A DNA stretch of 64,000 nucleotides from Paraphaeosphaeria minitans. Lineage: Eukaryota > Ascomycota > Dothideomycetes > Pleosporales > Didymosphaeriaceae. A model generated the notes under the pieces. That model ran no database searches. It was not told the origin of the DNA and saw nothing but the letters and a program-made list of their open reading frames with translations. Where the stretch lies: assembly GCA_015832175.1 (NCBI GenBank), contig WJXW01000001.1:682001-746000 (forward strand), written 5' to 3'. Positions 10,499 to 21,931 of the stretch are shown piece after piece (position 1 is the first letter of the stretch; each line of letters opens with the position of its first letter). Made by a program: the position numbers and the translations under genes.

Positions 10499-11244
10499 CG
10501 TCCACCGGTATAATAACACTTTTCTTTTGTACATTTTCCTTTCACTTGTTGCTCACATACGAGCGTCCTGTCCTTGTCAATATGCTATTTGTTCGCCGTA
10601 CCTACGTCTCTCTTGTTCGTCTTGCTGCCTTTGGACTTTGTCTGCTGTCATTAGCGATGTGAGCATGGATGGATATACCCCCAGTGCGCTAGATTGTCAT
10701 TTTCCCGTATATTGGACAGGAACTAAATTGTAGTAAGGAACACTCTTCTTGTTTTCGTTTGGTTCCCTGCGGAGGGTGGGAGTGTGGGTGGGTACGTAAA
10801 AAATAAATTGTAATACTGGATAGAATTGATTCGTGCAAACACGATTGACTTGGCGAGGAAGTGAGTGATTATTGTCATCCGTTTTCACCATGCGCTTGAT
10901 AGATACAGCCTACCAACTACTTAATGGTACGTTAACAAATACAGATAGCACCGGTACGCATCCTTTAGATATGTCCTCTGTATCTTTCTCACAGCACATT
11001 GCTCGTCGCTTACACATTCCACACCACCCAACACTCGCAGGCCCCAAGTTGTCCACCACAGCCCTTTCAATGAGCTCACCAGCCAAGACCAACGGTCGTA
11101 TTCCTGCCCGCAAGAAGCTAGCACGAACCGAGCTGACCCCCTATAGGTACCAAACCCCAGCATATGTACCTAATAAACCCCACCGTCTCGCTGCTCAACA
11201 CCAAATCCCCAGCGACTAGGTACGTGCGATCCAAACCTCCCGCC
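10499..11244. other. Intergenic / 3' UTR and VOC-gene upstream region
   Basis: No gene is supported. Small open frames on both strands (for example 10872-11219) have no recognisable domain and unremarkable codon structure. Confidence 0.4.
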
Positions 11245-11776
11245 ATGCCCCTTGACCACTTCTCCATTATCGTCCCCCTAGACAGCCTCGAGCCCCTGGT
11301 ATCCTGGCTCCTCGCCGCAAACTCGCCGTTCGGCTTCCGAGAACTCACGCGCCCCGTCGCGCACGCCGTCGGGCTGGGCGAGTCGCGCCCGTATTTGTGG
11401 GTCGTTGGCGATTCCTCGACCGAGGCGACCGAGGCGCAGGTCCGCGAGTGGAGGAAGATGCACGTTGCGTTTACCGTGGAAAGTACGTCGCGCACCCCGG
11501 GTACCGTGCCGTGCCGTAGAAGCCCCGTGTTTCCATGGGCGGAGCGGGGTGGGGACTTTATCTACCGACAGAGGGCTGATGTTGGTGGGATGTCTAGGTG
11601 TGGAGCAGGTGCGTGCGTGGCACGAGGCAGCTGTTGGGGCTGGGGGTGAGGATAATGGGAAACCTGGGCCGAGGGAGGAGTATCACGTTGGGTATCATGG
11701 GGCGTTTGTGAGGGATCCGGTGTTGGGGGTTAATTTTGAGGTTGTGTATCGCGAGCCTTGGGGGGTGCATAGGTAG
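11245..11776 (+). CDS. VOC/glyoxalase-fold small protein
   Basis: Two exons, 11245-11482 and 11598-11776, are joined across a 115-bp GTACGT...CTAG intron in phase 1, giving 138 residues. The start MPLDHFSIIVPLDSLEPLV is the first beta-alpha element of the vicinal-oxygen-chelate fold, including the early metal-ligand-type His5. The second half contains EEYHVGYHGAFVRDP and ends NFEVVYREPWGVHR, matching the short fungal 'glyoxalase/dioxygenase superfamily' proteins of about 130-150 aa. Members bind a divalent metal and act on diverse small molecules, so the substrate is unknown. The upstream in-frame extension (from 11164) is not conserved-looking and was excluded. Confidence 0.75.
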
Positions 11777-12967
11777 GTAGGTAGGAGTGTAAGGATGTCT
11801 AGATGTAACCCATTGCATAGGTTCTGTACGCTATTTCCTTATTTCAGTCAGTGAAAAGGATCGTTGGAAGCAGCTAGTGTAGGTGTGGTGTTCGAAAACA
11901 TAAGTGTTTAAAAGGCAATCTGTTCAAGATCAACAAATAATGTATTGTCTGCATTGATAGTCTTTATCTGCAAGGTTTCATCTAGCATGAGACCATGGGT
12001 GCTGCTGCCGGCATTACTATTGAGAAGAATGAGTTCCCAAACCAGGAGAGAGAGCAGTCCAAGTTTTGTGAAAAGTTCAAGAACGAATAGAGTTCGATCA
12101 ATGCTCCTACAGTCTGTGCCCAGAGCATGGACAGGGCTTGATAGATGGAAATATCAGAGGAAAACAGCGTATCGCGCGCGCAGTGACGCAGTGTCCGGAA
12201 ATCGGCTGGTCCGAACGCACCGGAAAATATTCAAGTGGTGGTACCGCGAGTTCAATGCTTATGGAAGACGCTCAAGGTGTCAGCTGGCGCACAGCAAGCT
12301 TCCCGGTGCCGCTGTACCTAAATGCTGTGAGATATAGGCAGATTCCTCACCTTTCCTTTCACATACGATCATAGGACACTGAAAACTAGGCTTCCCGTCC
12401 GCTCAGCCATATATAAGCAGTGTACCGGCGGATTAGTACCTAAGTCGGTGACGATTAGGGAATCCCCGCTGTTGTATGTTTTTTCGGGCCAGATTAGCGG
12501 TGGTGCTGTGGAGCCTGGTGGAGCGCGGAGCGTCGTCCGGACCCAGCGCAGACTACGACACCATCATAGGAACACTAAGCGAGATTGTCTTCACTCATCG
12601 CTGTAGTCTTTTTTAAAACCATTTGCCTATGGTTCTTCAAGTCTTCTGCAGCATGGCTCATCTTGTTCCTATTATCCGGGTCATTGGAATATAACTGCCG
12701 CTACCTTTGGGCCTTTAGCGTTGTCTGTGACTGAGGAAGTGGTACGGCCCGCAGTAATACCTTTTTGCATACATCACAGGTGCCAGGCGTAACAGTTGTA
12801 TAAACTAATCTCACACATCGCCACTACCTGTCTTATGTGCAGAGGGGATGTACCCACTGCTCCACTTCACATACGAGCGTGTTAATCTTCACCGTTGCCT
12901 TGGCGTATGTCAAGATATCGTATCCTGACAATACATATGCAACCATAGCCCGAACCCATATCATTAT
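11777..12967. other. Intergenic
   Basis: No gene is supported. A short tagg(tagg)n run follows the VOC stop codon at about 11771-11784, and a tatataag lies near 12410. The open frames of 78-130 codons here look random. Confidence 0.4.
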
Positions 12968-14493
12968 CTAGAACACAGTCCCATCACTCTCGATCAAGAT
13001 GGGACTGCTCTTTGTCTTGGGCCTCTTCTCCTTTGCCACCTCCCTTCCACTCTTCCACGTTCCCGCCTCCAGCAACTGCGCCATACTCAGCTCCACGCCG
13101 TCCATCCGCTCCTTCACCATTCCATACAGCTTGTCGATCAGAACGAGCGTCATTGCGCGCCACTCTACGACCGCATCGTCTCCGGCACCAAACTGTGGTA
13201 ACGCTCCGCCCGACGCAGCTAAACCGCGCTCAAGGGAAACAGGCTTCAAAGACAGCACGTCAAGATCGACGAACAATCCACCGTTGCGGTACTCGGGGAG
13301 AGCGGTCATGGACTCCATGTGTATCCACGTGAGTTTCAAAAGCCGAGTGAACGGGACAGTGAGGGAGTACGTGAGCCACTGCGTCAGCTTGTGGAACGGC
13401 TGGATGAAATCGGCGTCCGTGGCGTGTGGAAGTGACGTCGACGAAGAAGCGGTGAGGAGTGTGCTGAGTGGCCAGGCGTCGCCTATGGGGCATCCCTTCA
13501 CGACCGTGCGGTCTCGGGGCCAGATGGGGATCAGCAGCTCTTGGAGGACGTCCCAGAACACGAGGATGTCGAGGGCTGGAGGGTTGGTCGCCGTCTTGAG
13601 CATGTGGTCTACGATATTCCCGGGTCGACCTTCGGATCCGAAGACATCAGGGTGTGCAAGTAGGGAGGTCCCGAGGCTTTGGAGTAGGGTGGTGCGCGAC
13701 TCTACGCCGAGCATGGGGTTGCGGTCCGAGATTTGGAAGCCGGTGGCAAGAGAGGAACTGGTCAGCTGCTCGAGGCCCTTCCCTGAAATTTTTGTTAGCA
13801 CGGGGCTTGTGCATTATTCGCCATCGCTACTTACCATCCACGATCATCTTGTTGTCTGGTGACGAATCGAATGCGCCCTCCTTGAACATGTAAAGACTCG
13901 CTACCGCGATGCCCTCGCTGCGCTCAAACGTCTGCTCTGTTCCCGATTCTAAGTATCGCCAGTGATCTCCCGCGCCTGTAACATCATGTGAGTCAACGGG
14001 GTAGGTAGATGAACAGGGTGGTGTCGATCACATACCCGCATCCAACAAAACGGAGACGAAGAACAGGTCGATCAACCTCCGCGTGAGCTCCTTATCATCA
14101 TGCCCTTCCGCATTCCATTGCAAAAGTAGATCATCAATGCGCGGTTGACTGCCGACTTCGAAGTGCTGCCACCTGCCGTGCGGAGGGATTTGTCCATACT
14201 TATCCGGCCCGTAGTCCCGCTGTAGCTTGTAAGTCCACGATACCAACATCGCTTCCTATGCTTCACCGGAGCAAGCCCGAGAATACTTAGGTAAGTCTCA
14301 CTTTAATGACACCCGTAACGTAGTCGGCAACGGCCCCCAACTTCTCCTCGTGCACATCGAAGTGGCTCAGCTTCCCCGCTTCGGCAGCCTCGCCAACGAT
14401 TTTGGCACGGTCTCGGATGGCATCGAGGGACAGAAGATATTTGACTTGCGGATCCATCTCGAATTCTGGGAGGAGAGTTGTCGTGATGTACAT
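12968..14493 (-). CDS. URC4: URC4/Urg3 uracil-catabolism protein (DUF1688)
   Basis: Four exons on the minus strand, 14493-14302, 14219-14036, 13975-13835 and 13782-12968, with introns of 82, 60 and 52 bp, encode 443 residues. Across the junctions the protein reads continuously through DUF1688 landmarks: LSHFDVHEEKLGAV, then GVIK-RDYGPDKYGQIPPHGRWQHF, LIDLFFVSVLLDAG, ERSEGIAVASLYMF, MLGVESRTTLLQSLG and WIHMESMTALPEYRNGGLFV. URC4 is required for the URC route of uracil catabolism in yeasts (with URC1, a GTP-cyclohydrolase-II-like enzyme), but its own reaction is not settled. URC1 is not in the window. A class 1A dihydroorotate dehydrogenase and a nucleoside hydrolase lie 12-25 kb downstream on the same strand. 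Confidence 0.93.
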
Positions 14494-14834
14494 CGGAGGG
14501 CGCCGGTGTAGTTATATGCTAGGCACTTTCCTATCTTGGTGGGGTAGCTAGTGTGGGTCTACCACTACGTGGGACCAACCATCGGACATGGACGAAGAAG
14601 ATGACCATCAAATTGCACTTGTATGTAAGGCTGGTTTGCTCAGCCACATGAGAATCATCTTAATGCTGCGGGACGGGTCCTGCATGTCTCGTAACATGTC
14701 CACAAGCTGTAGCCGCCTAATCACAATGTTCCACGAACTCTGTAATTAACGCGTTGCTGCCAAGTTCCTCCGAGTGGTAGAGGTCAGTTCGTAACTCCAA
14801 GCGCCGATAGGGTATATCCAATCACGAGCGTCCA
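14494..14834. other. Short intergenic between URC4 start and WD40 gene end
   Basis: No gene is supported in these 341 bp. They must contain the URC4 promoter and the 3' end of the WD40 gene. Confidence 0.4.
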
Positions 14835-16166
14835 TCACCAGCTTCCCAGTCCCAAGATATCCAAACATCCCCACTCGTTGTACGTCGGATTCTTCAAATC
14901 TCCTCTCCTTATACCCTTCATTTCTCCTTCACCTCCAACCTTGTATCTTCCCTGTGCAACAGCAGCAGCGTGCCCGTATGGATGCACACGCACGTTGCTG
15001 ATCGGATCCTCTCCCACACTGATAACCTCATCCGCCTCCACAGCACCTTCTTTCAAGTAAGGATACTTCCACACTCTCACGCACCCATCTGTACCACCAG
15101 CCCAGATTTCGTGGTTCTCTCCGGCATCCCCTTGTGCCCAAACATCAAAACCCATCTTCTGGCGGGTGTGTGCTTTGCGTCCGACACAGTGAGCTAATGC
15201 GAGGCCGAACTTGCGCACGTCGTAGATAAGCAGGGCGTCCGAACTCCGCTCGGCGACGTAAAGATATGTGCCATCGGGGCTCCATTCCAGCTGCGTAATG
15301 CCTTCGCCGATGAAATCTTGCAGTTTCTGGTTGTCGGATCTCTGACAGTTGATCATGCCAGGTAGGAGGAAATGCGTAGTTTCTCGAGAGGACACAACGT
15401 CGTAAAGACCGACATACCGCGTTCGCGTGCCCGCCGCCAACACATTGCCACTCCGGGTTGAAGCAGCAAGTGCAGTGACGTCGCCTTTGAAGCCCCAGCC
15501 TCCACCCTTCAGCTTGTTTCTTGCTGAGGGAATCGTCCGGATATTCGTTATGGGATCATCGGTGTAGGCGAGGTCGAACACAGCGATTTGATTCTTGTGG
15601 CCGGCATAGAAGTAGGCACCGCAGGGTGACCATGCTAGACTTGTTGGTGCAGTCACGGCTTCTGTTAGTTTATCAACAAGCTTGTAGCTAGCGAGCTTGG
15701 AAGAGATGTCTACAGGACCTGTTCGGTCAGGCTGTGGAACGACGTCTACGGTCTTGGAAACATCCCAGAGCGCATTGTGTAAGCCAATGTATTGGTCTCG
15801 ACGGCTAACGAGAACTGTGGTGGTGTTGCGGTCATTCAAGTCAAAGTACGGATTGACTGTCAAAGCCCATATAGGGTCCGATGAAGAAAATTGTGCGTAT
15901 CGTGTCAGGCTTTGTTGTTCTTTGTTGACATCGATACTCGAGGGAAATGGATAGACGGAAAAGTTGCGCGAATAGTTTGCGGTGAAAATACAAGTGCCAT
16001 CTGGCGACAGCTGTGCATCAGAGATACAGCTCACCGTATCATCCTCATGATGTTTGATGCCATCCGACAAGTACGACTCTTCCCCGCCCGCCGCTTCTCG
16101 TCGAGGACTTTTTTTCGCGGTAGTGCTGGCGGCACACCAAGTCCGTAAGCGTAGACGGTCGCTCAT
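14835..16166 (-). CDS. WD40 protein of the WRAP53/TCAB1-Swt21 type
   Basis: A single exon of 443 residues starting at the ATG 16166 (MSDRLRLRTW); the longer open frame would need a GTG start. WD-like blades are visible at CISDAQLSPDGTCIFTANYS, SLAWSPCGAYFYAGHKNQIA, VTALAASTRSGNVLAAGT, ITQLEWSPDGTYLYVAERSS and GENHEIWAGGTDGCVRVWKY. The stretch HFLLPGMINCQRSDNQ between blades resembles the WRAP53 family. Human WRAP53 escorts scaRNAs and telomerase RNA to Cajal bodies, and the yeast relative Swt21 acts in pre-mRNA splicing. In this fungus the role is inferred from family only. It is convergent with nothing and lies head-to-head with the SAM carrier, with only about 210 bp between the two starts, so the two genes may share a bidirectional promoter. 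Confidence 0.75.
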   Translation of the reverse strand: MSDRLRLRTWCAASTTAKKSPRREAAGGEESYLSDGIKHHEDDTVSCISDAQLSPDGTCIFTANYSRNFSVYPFPSSIDVNKEQQSLTRYAQFSSSDPIWALTVNPYFDLNDRNTTTVLVSRRDQYIGLHNALWDVSKTVDVVPQPDRTGPVDISSKLASYKLVDKLTEAVTAPTSLAWSPCGAYFYAGHKNQIAVFDLAYTDDPITNIRTIPSARNKLKGGGWGFKGDVTALAASTRSGNVLAAGTRTRYVGLYDVVSSRETTHFLLPGMINCQRSDNQKLQDFIGEGITQLEWSPDGTYLYVAERSSDALLIYDVRKFGLALAHCVGRKAHTRQKMGFDVWAQGDAGENHEIWAGGTDGCVRVWKYPYLKEGAVEADEVISVGEDPISNVRVHPYGHAAAVAQGRYKVGGEGEMKGIRRGDLKNPTYNEWGCLDILGLGSW

Positions 16167-16377
16167 GGCCTGCAAAAGCACACACTACTTTGAGGGTTCA
16201 CCAAGACGTCAAAAATTTCCATAAAAGTGTAGCGGACAGACAGCGTCGAGACAACGGCTATCGCAGGATCTTGGGCGCTGCTAGCGCGTCCCAAGGCTGG
16301 GAGCTTGGGCCATCAACATCGGACAAAAGTTCCCAGGCGACATCGGGATGATGCCGGTCATGACAGCGATTTAGTCA

Positions 16378-17459
16378 ATGATGCAGCATGTTCTCGAGCC
16401 TCCACGCAGGCAAGCATGGGTTGAGTCGCCGTACCTGCGGTCGCTTATAGTACGTATTCATCTACCGCCTGGGTTCCTCTCAATGAATATTCCAGCACAC
16501 GAAGCTGCGCCAGACGGTCGCGTGCAGCACTAGACACAGGCCTTTCCCCTCATCGCTGCCCTCCTTTTGGGGCTTTCCATGTCAAACTTGCGAATGATGC
16601 TAACTTTGGATAGGCCGGCGGCCTTGCAGGTACGACCGTAGACATGTCCCTCTTCCCTCTCGACACCCTCAAAACCCGCCTCCAGTCCTCAGCCGGCTTC
16701 GCTGCCAGCGGTGGCTTCACTGGCATATATAAGGGCCTCGGCTCCGCCTTCGTCGGATCCGCCCCTGGTGCGGCACTCTTCTTCATAACCTACGATTCCA
16801 TTAAGCGGCATATGATGCCCTCGACGCCCAAGATCGCACACAATGCCGAAGGCAAACCGTATGCGCAAATAGAAAGGGGAAGAGGGAGGGAGGCAGGTGT
16901 ACACATGCTAGCCGCCAGCTTGGGAGAGGTGGCAGCTTGTGCGATCAGGGTGCCGACCGAGGTCGTAAAGCAGAGGGCGCAGGCGCGTCAGCATCCATCG
17001 TCGCTGTCCGCTCTGTTGTATATCCTGAACCAGAGGCATACGCATGGAATAAGACATGCGTGGATGGAGCTATACCGCGGATGGAGCATTACACTGCTCC
17101 GCGAAGTCCCCTTCACAGTCATCCAGTTCCCGCTCTGGGAAGCATTGAAACGGTGGCGCATGCACAACAGTGGAAAGAGCGAGATCAGCGGGCTGGAGGG
17201 CGGTCTCTTGGGTAGCGTAGCAGGCGCAGTCGCAGCTGGGATAACAACGCCACTAGATGTGCTAAAGACGCGAATGATGCTGGCCAAGGAAAAGCAACCG
17301 ATGATGAGCATGCTGAAGCAGATACTAGAACAGGCAGGCCCCAGGGCGTTCTTTGCGGGACTCGGACCGAGAGTTGGTTGGATCTCTACAGGAGGTGCCA
17401 TCTTCCTGGGTAGCTACCAATGGGCGAGCAACGCGTTGGGCGGCTCGAAGGACCTATGA
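16378..17459 (+). CDS. PET8: Mitochondrial S-adenosylmethionine carrier
   Basis: Two exons, 16378-16449 and 16614-17459, are joined across a 164-bp GTACGT...ATAG intron (branch TGCTAAC at 16598), giving about 305 residues. Exon 1 ends ESPYLRSLI and exon 2 begins AGGLAGTTVDMSLFPLDT, which together make the first helix of the carrier. The three carrier signatures are present: PLDTLKTRLQ, PTEVVKQRAQ and PLDVLKTRMM. FTGIYKGLGSAFVGSAPGAA and ITLLREVPFTVIQFP are typical of the SAM carrier (Pet8/Sam5/SLC25A26). It imports S-adenosylmethionine into mitochondria in exchange for S-adenosylhomocysteine, for methylation and biotin/lipoate synthesis. Two adjacent ATGs (16378, 16381) are possible starts, with an in-frame TAG just upstream. 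Confidence 0.88.
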
Positions 17460-17920
17460 GATGTTCATACCTTGTAGGAGTAGGCCGAATCATTATAGAC
17501 TTCGGGTTAGGCCTGTATGATACTGTACCATATCTATACTTCACGAATCTCTGCAAGAGTCAACACCGCTTGATGGATAAGCACTTGCTAAGGTTGCTGC
17601 TGCTATCTCTGTACCCAATCGATATGTAATCCATCGACAGCATGTCCCTGTGTGAAGCACAAAAAGACACCTTTAGGTAAGCAAAACAATGTGAGTTCAT
17701 TCATTCACCAAATGGAGTCTTCTGCTCATCTGTTCGTGACGTATTTCAGTGTGCGCCTGCTCGCGTGACAGTTGTAACAAGGAACTAAAACAGTCACATG
17801 CTAGCGCGTTCCTTCCCAAACGGTCACTAGGTACCTATATCAAACTACTCCATCGACCTCGCCTCTTCGTCTCCACTTCAACACAACACTGCAACCCAGC
17901 TCAGTCCACACTCCGTCGAA
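17460..17920. other. Intergenic with perfect TAGGTACCTA palindrome
   Basis: No gene is supported. The perfect palindrome TAGGTACCTA lies at 17828-17837, about 90 bp upstream of the next ATG. It is one of many such words in intergenic DNA of this window. Confidence 0.5.
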
Positions 17921-20350
17921 ATGCCGATGTCGCGAGATCGCGGACTAGTCGGCCTTTCCGCCCACAGTCCGATTGACCTTGTGTCCGAGGACGAGGAGAT
18001 GCAGGTACCCGTTGCGTCTGGGCGACCGCGTGTGCACGCACCTGTGGCACAGCTGGTGCGTTACAACACCCGATCTGTGACGCGCACGCAAGCTGCTGAG
18101 ACGCCGATCATTGGACCTCGTTCCACAGCCCTCAGGGCGGGAACGAGTGCGAATCCCGGTTCTCAAGCTCATACGCGCGCGGCGACGAGCAACACGCCGA
18201 CCCCAACTGCTTCGGGTTCGACAGCTGAGATTACACTAAAACCCCGGAACAAGGTGCGCCATAGGCGTAGCAAGAAGCGAAATGGCAACAAAGCTGCTGC
18301 TGCGACAAGCCTGCGGAAATTGTCCCCAGAGCTAGCATCGAGTAACAGAAAGCTCGGTGCAGATACAAAGGGTTGGCTAATTCGCACCCAGAATCCCACT
18401 CAGTTCGAAGCAGATCACACGCCGGTAGACGCCCTTGAACTTTCCAGTCTGAAGCCTATCTCCAATGGGTCCCTCAAAGGCGTGAACAGCGAGGTGCTTG
18501 CGCAAGCGTCTGTTCCTCGACATGATCTGGCCGTGAATGAGTCAGGAATTGGGGAACCGCAAAGTTCAAGCAGCGGCGCACCCGAGACCTCTGGTATTCC
18601 CTATCGGGATGGTCCATCGAGCGCTCGTTCAGATGGCGAAGAAGATCTGGTGAATGGTAGAATTACAGCTAGACTGTTATCGCGGCACTCTATCCGCACA
18701 TTGAGAACTGCGGGAAGTAGGGAACATTTTGCCATATCGGCGGCCCGGGATTCGGGAGAAAATCTGTTGACACCTCGTTCCCGTATGAGCATGAACTCAA
18801 ACGACGGAGCAGCCGCATCTCGTCAATTGATCGATCAACACAACAGCAGCCTGGAAACTAACCTGGCAGGGACTCTGAATACGGCAGGCGCCCAATTGCC
18901 CAAAACACCGGCCTGGCCTGCTGGATGGGGTCTACGAGATAACGCATTCGACAAGCGATCGGTAACATCACCCTGGCAACCGACTGACAATGCATTGTGC
19001 AAACCCAAAAGGGATGAGATGCCCCCTACAAGCATGCGCAATTCCGAAGAGAATGGTTCAACACTACCACGAGCACTCCCGCGACCAACAGTCATCGAGA
19101 GAGCGGTCGTGACAAGACACCAGGAGACCACTTTCAGTCGGATTATTGAGACTCCCCAAAGTTTCTCGGACACATCTCGCCCTCGACGAACTCTCGACAG
19201 AATACTGCCTGCCGATCGCACCTTGACCCGAGCAACAGACCTGGCAGACAGCCTAAAGCCAGCCTTCCTTGCACGGAAGAGGAAGGAGCGCACAGAGTGT
19301 CAAGATATCGCCACACAGAGAATGACCAACAGATATGCTGGATCGTCCACGAGTTCTGTGAACACACAAGCCACGGTAACAAGAACATCGAGAACCGAGC
19401 GCTTGCAAACCACGCAGGGCTGGAGAAGGGGGGGAAGGGGGGAAGAAGACCTAGTGGTAGTCACAGGCCCTCACAGAAACTTCAATTTCTGGAAGCAAAA
19501 AGCCGCGGAAGAGCTACAGATCGGTGCAGAGATGAACTTGATAAGTGCTGCAGTCGCGGTGTTCGACAAACGACAAATTCAGACAGTCGTACCAAATCGC
19601 TACTTACGTACTAAAAGGAGCCTCCGGCGGATCGTCACGTTCCCTGGCACGATTGAGTTGATATTGAACGCTCCCATCACCGCCGTGAAGAATGCTTACA
19701 GGGAGCATACCGCGGAGAAGTTAGACACCTCGAGAGTTGTCTTTTGGACTGATGGTTCAGCTGCTACTCGCGGTCACTTCTCAAAGAGAACTCGAGGGTT
19801 CGCTGTGGCATGGCGTCGAAGCACATCGACTGGCTGGGGACGCTGGGAGGCCATGGGATTTCAAGGTGCGTTACACGTTCTACTAAGATACCCTTCGCTA
19901 ATGGCGTGCAGCCCAAGGCGAGCTCCCAGATTCCGACTCTATGGAAACCTTAGCGGTTATGAAAGCAATTGCCAAATCTTACGACTTGGCTCACGAGATG
20001 CCTGGCCAGCTGAAGGCAGTAGCAATATATACGGACTCTACGAGTGCGATTCATGTTGCGCAAAATCCGAAACATCCTCTTGGTCTGCATATTATCAGGA
20101 AAGCTCGTATGCTTACGAAACTTGGGTTGACACTGTCTTTGCATTGGTGTCCTGGTCACAGTGGTGTAAGTGACATACTCTCGCTCCATCAATTTGCTTG
20201 CCACGCTAAACAGAATAGGTTCCCGGCAATGAACTAGCCGACAAGATTGCTGGCATGGCACGGTCTCACGATTATGGCCGAAACGCAGAGTTCGTGGACC
20301 TCAGCGATGATGACGATGAAGACTGGGAGGAGTCGGATACAGTAGCATGA
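17921..20350 (+). CDS. Long disordered protein with a C-terminal retroelement-type RNase H domain
   Basis: Three exons, 17921-19865, 19912-20165 and 20219-20350, with introns of 46 and 53 bp, encode 776 residues. Residues 1 to about 590 are polar, Ser/Thr/Arg-rich and show no known domain. The last 180 or so form an RNase H fold with all four acidic catalytic positions: Asp in VVFWTDGSAATRG, Glu in DSMETLAVMKAI, Asp in AIYTDSTSAIHVA, and Asp in PGNELADKIAG after LHWCPGHSG. The domain style is that of LINE/non-LTR retrotransposons. Yet the gene has spliceosomal introns inside the domain, no reverse transcriptase or endonuclease remains upstream, and it ends in an acidic tail (DLSDDDDEDWEESDTVA). 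It looks like a host gene that captured the domain. Cleavage of RNA in RNA:DNA hybrids is the family activity; the cellular role is unknown. Confidence 0.8.
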
Positions 20351-21350
20351 CAGAAGCTTTAGTATCGTTGTCTTTGTTGTTGCTGATGTCCAGTAATGCA
20401 AGGAGTTCAAGCGTTTGGCAAGGCGTTGTAGGATGGCGTTCAGGTGAGGACAACGTGCATTTCCACGGAAGTCACCCGGCGTTATAGCGGGATACTGTTT
20501 ACATATGATACCCGTTTGCATTAGTCATTCGTGGGGGCAAGGACTGCACTGTTCTGGTCCGGAGCTCGGATCTGATCTCTTTGGTCATTCCCAACCCACG
20601 AATGCGATTCATCATGAGGCTCAGCTAGGTCCCTCTGGAATAGGTCGCTTATGGTAACATGCGACGGTTTACTGGACGGACTGTGGACGATGTATAGGAG
20701 ATCTGCCGCTTCAGCTTGTGATAGGGTAGCAGTCTTCGCCATCTTCGTACAAACATCCCTGGGTTACGATTACGTGTATAGTCACCAGCCAGTATAGGCT
20801 AACTGTGATGAAATTTTTTCTATCTGTTTCTCTGCTTCAGCTTGAATGTTTCTTCTGTGCGGTACAGGTCTGACTGAATGTCGTTGAAGTACGAGCTATA
20901 TGCAAAGCCTGTAAGCGAGTTTCTACAGTAGCATACACTTGGAAATATTGAGAATGCTACGAAGGCTAATATCGTCCTAGTTTTGAAGTGTAGGTCTGCT
21001 CCTAAACTGCAGCATAGAACAAGGTTTGATATCAGATCATCAGCGTAAGTCTTGAATTATCCCCCAGCACTAAGAAAATAGCGAGCTAGTGAGGCTGAAC
21101 GCAAGTGAAACTCAACGTTGTGACGAATATTTTAGAATTGGCCAGTCAGCCCACAGCTGAAGGAACTGCCCGCGGATACGAGTCAATTATCGTGGCGTGC
21201 TCCGCAACACGAGATAGTTACGTAACACAATGGATATGCAATTAGAACAGCATTTGGCTAGCTGGGCATGGTGAAGATGCCCATAGTCTCTGTGAAATTG
21301 CCGCATAGTCTCACTTATCCTTCATCCCGCAGTGTACTGCTTCCTCCAAG
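20351..21350. other. Intergenic
   Basis: No gene is well supported. A 73-codon ATG frame on the minus strand (20742-20521, MAKTATLSQAEAADLL...) has plausible composition but no recognisable family. It is left as a possibility only. Confidence 0.35.
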
Positions 21351-21931
21351 ATGCTTGTCACCGTTATGCTCATGGCATTGCCTCTTGCTCTCGCTTATCC
21401 TGAAGCTACGACCGCATTCGAAGTCACCAACCTATCTACGTTCGAGCCGTCGGGCAGGGATAATGTGTCAGTCTATCGCGTCTCATTCAACGTGACGGAT
21501 CCGAGTGACGGCGCGGCGACCTCTTGCGAGACAACATGGCCCTATGCGGAGTGGGACACTGGATATCCTCATGAATTTGTCCGTGTCGGCCCTTCCGTCT
21601 GCTTCAGCTCACCGTGTTAACCGGCTCAAGCTCGCAAACTGCACAAACAAAGGCTGGTCATTCAAGTTTGACGACTACCAGAGCATGTGGGACTTTGTGC
21701 TTGACGTGAAGCATGTGAGGTGAGCGGTTCATCCTTGCTTCCTCCGATAGACTGAGACTGATATCGAGTAGCAAGAAGAGAAATGGAAAGAAGATTAAGC
21801 GGTCCGCGAAAGGGATGGTGGATGATGAGAATGTACTGCTGTGCACGCATGCCGGGTCGGGTTTCTCGATCTGTAGGCAGAGGGAGGGAGTGGCATTTCA
21901 GTTGGATGTGTGTAAGGAGGTAAAGTTTTGA
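21351..21931 (+). CDS. Small secreted protein with conserved cysteines, about 158 aa
   Basis: Proposed exons are 21351-21578, 21631-21719 and 21772-21931. Intron 2 has strong signals (GTGAGC...GTAG); intron 1 uses a weaker GTCCGT donor with GTTAAC before the acceptor, so that junction is less certain. The start MLVTVMLMALPLALAYPEA is a clear signal peptide. The mature part reads FEVTNLSTFEPSGRDNVSVY, then SFNVTDPSDG, TSCETTWPYAEW, LANCTNKGWSFKFDDYQSMW, a basic linker (KKRNGKKIKRS) and CTHAGSGFSICRQREGVAF with a last Cys. That gives five Cys in the mature region and potential N-glycosylation sites. It resembles small secreted proteins common in plant-associated Dothideomycetes; I cannot assign a named family. 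An effector role is speculation. Confidence 0.6.

Noticed and set aside
16167..16181. Five-residue N-terminal extension of the WD40 protein
   Set aside because: It would require a GTG start; the ATG at 16166 is the normal choice.
16517..16580. Alternative exon 1 for the SAM carrier (FPLIAALL reading)
   Set aside because: It has an in-frame TAG just upstream, no ATG, and no donor; the exon at 16378-16449 with a GTACGT donor restores PYLRSLI-AGGLAG in phase.
20521..20742. 73-codon minus-strand ATG frame
   Set aside because: Plausible composition but no family, no splice evidence and no upstream signal; kept only as a remark.
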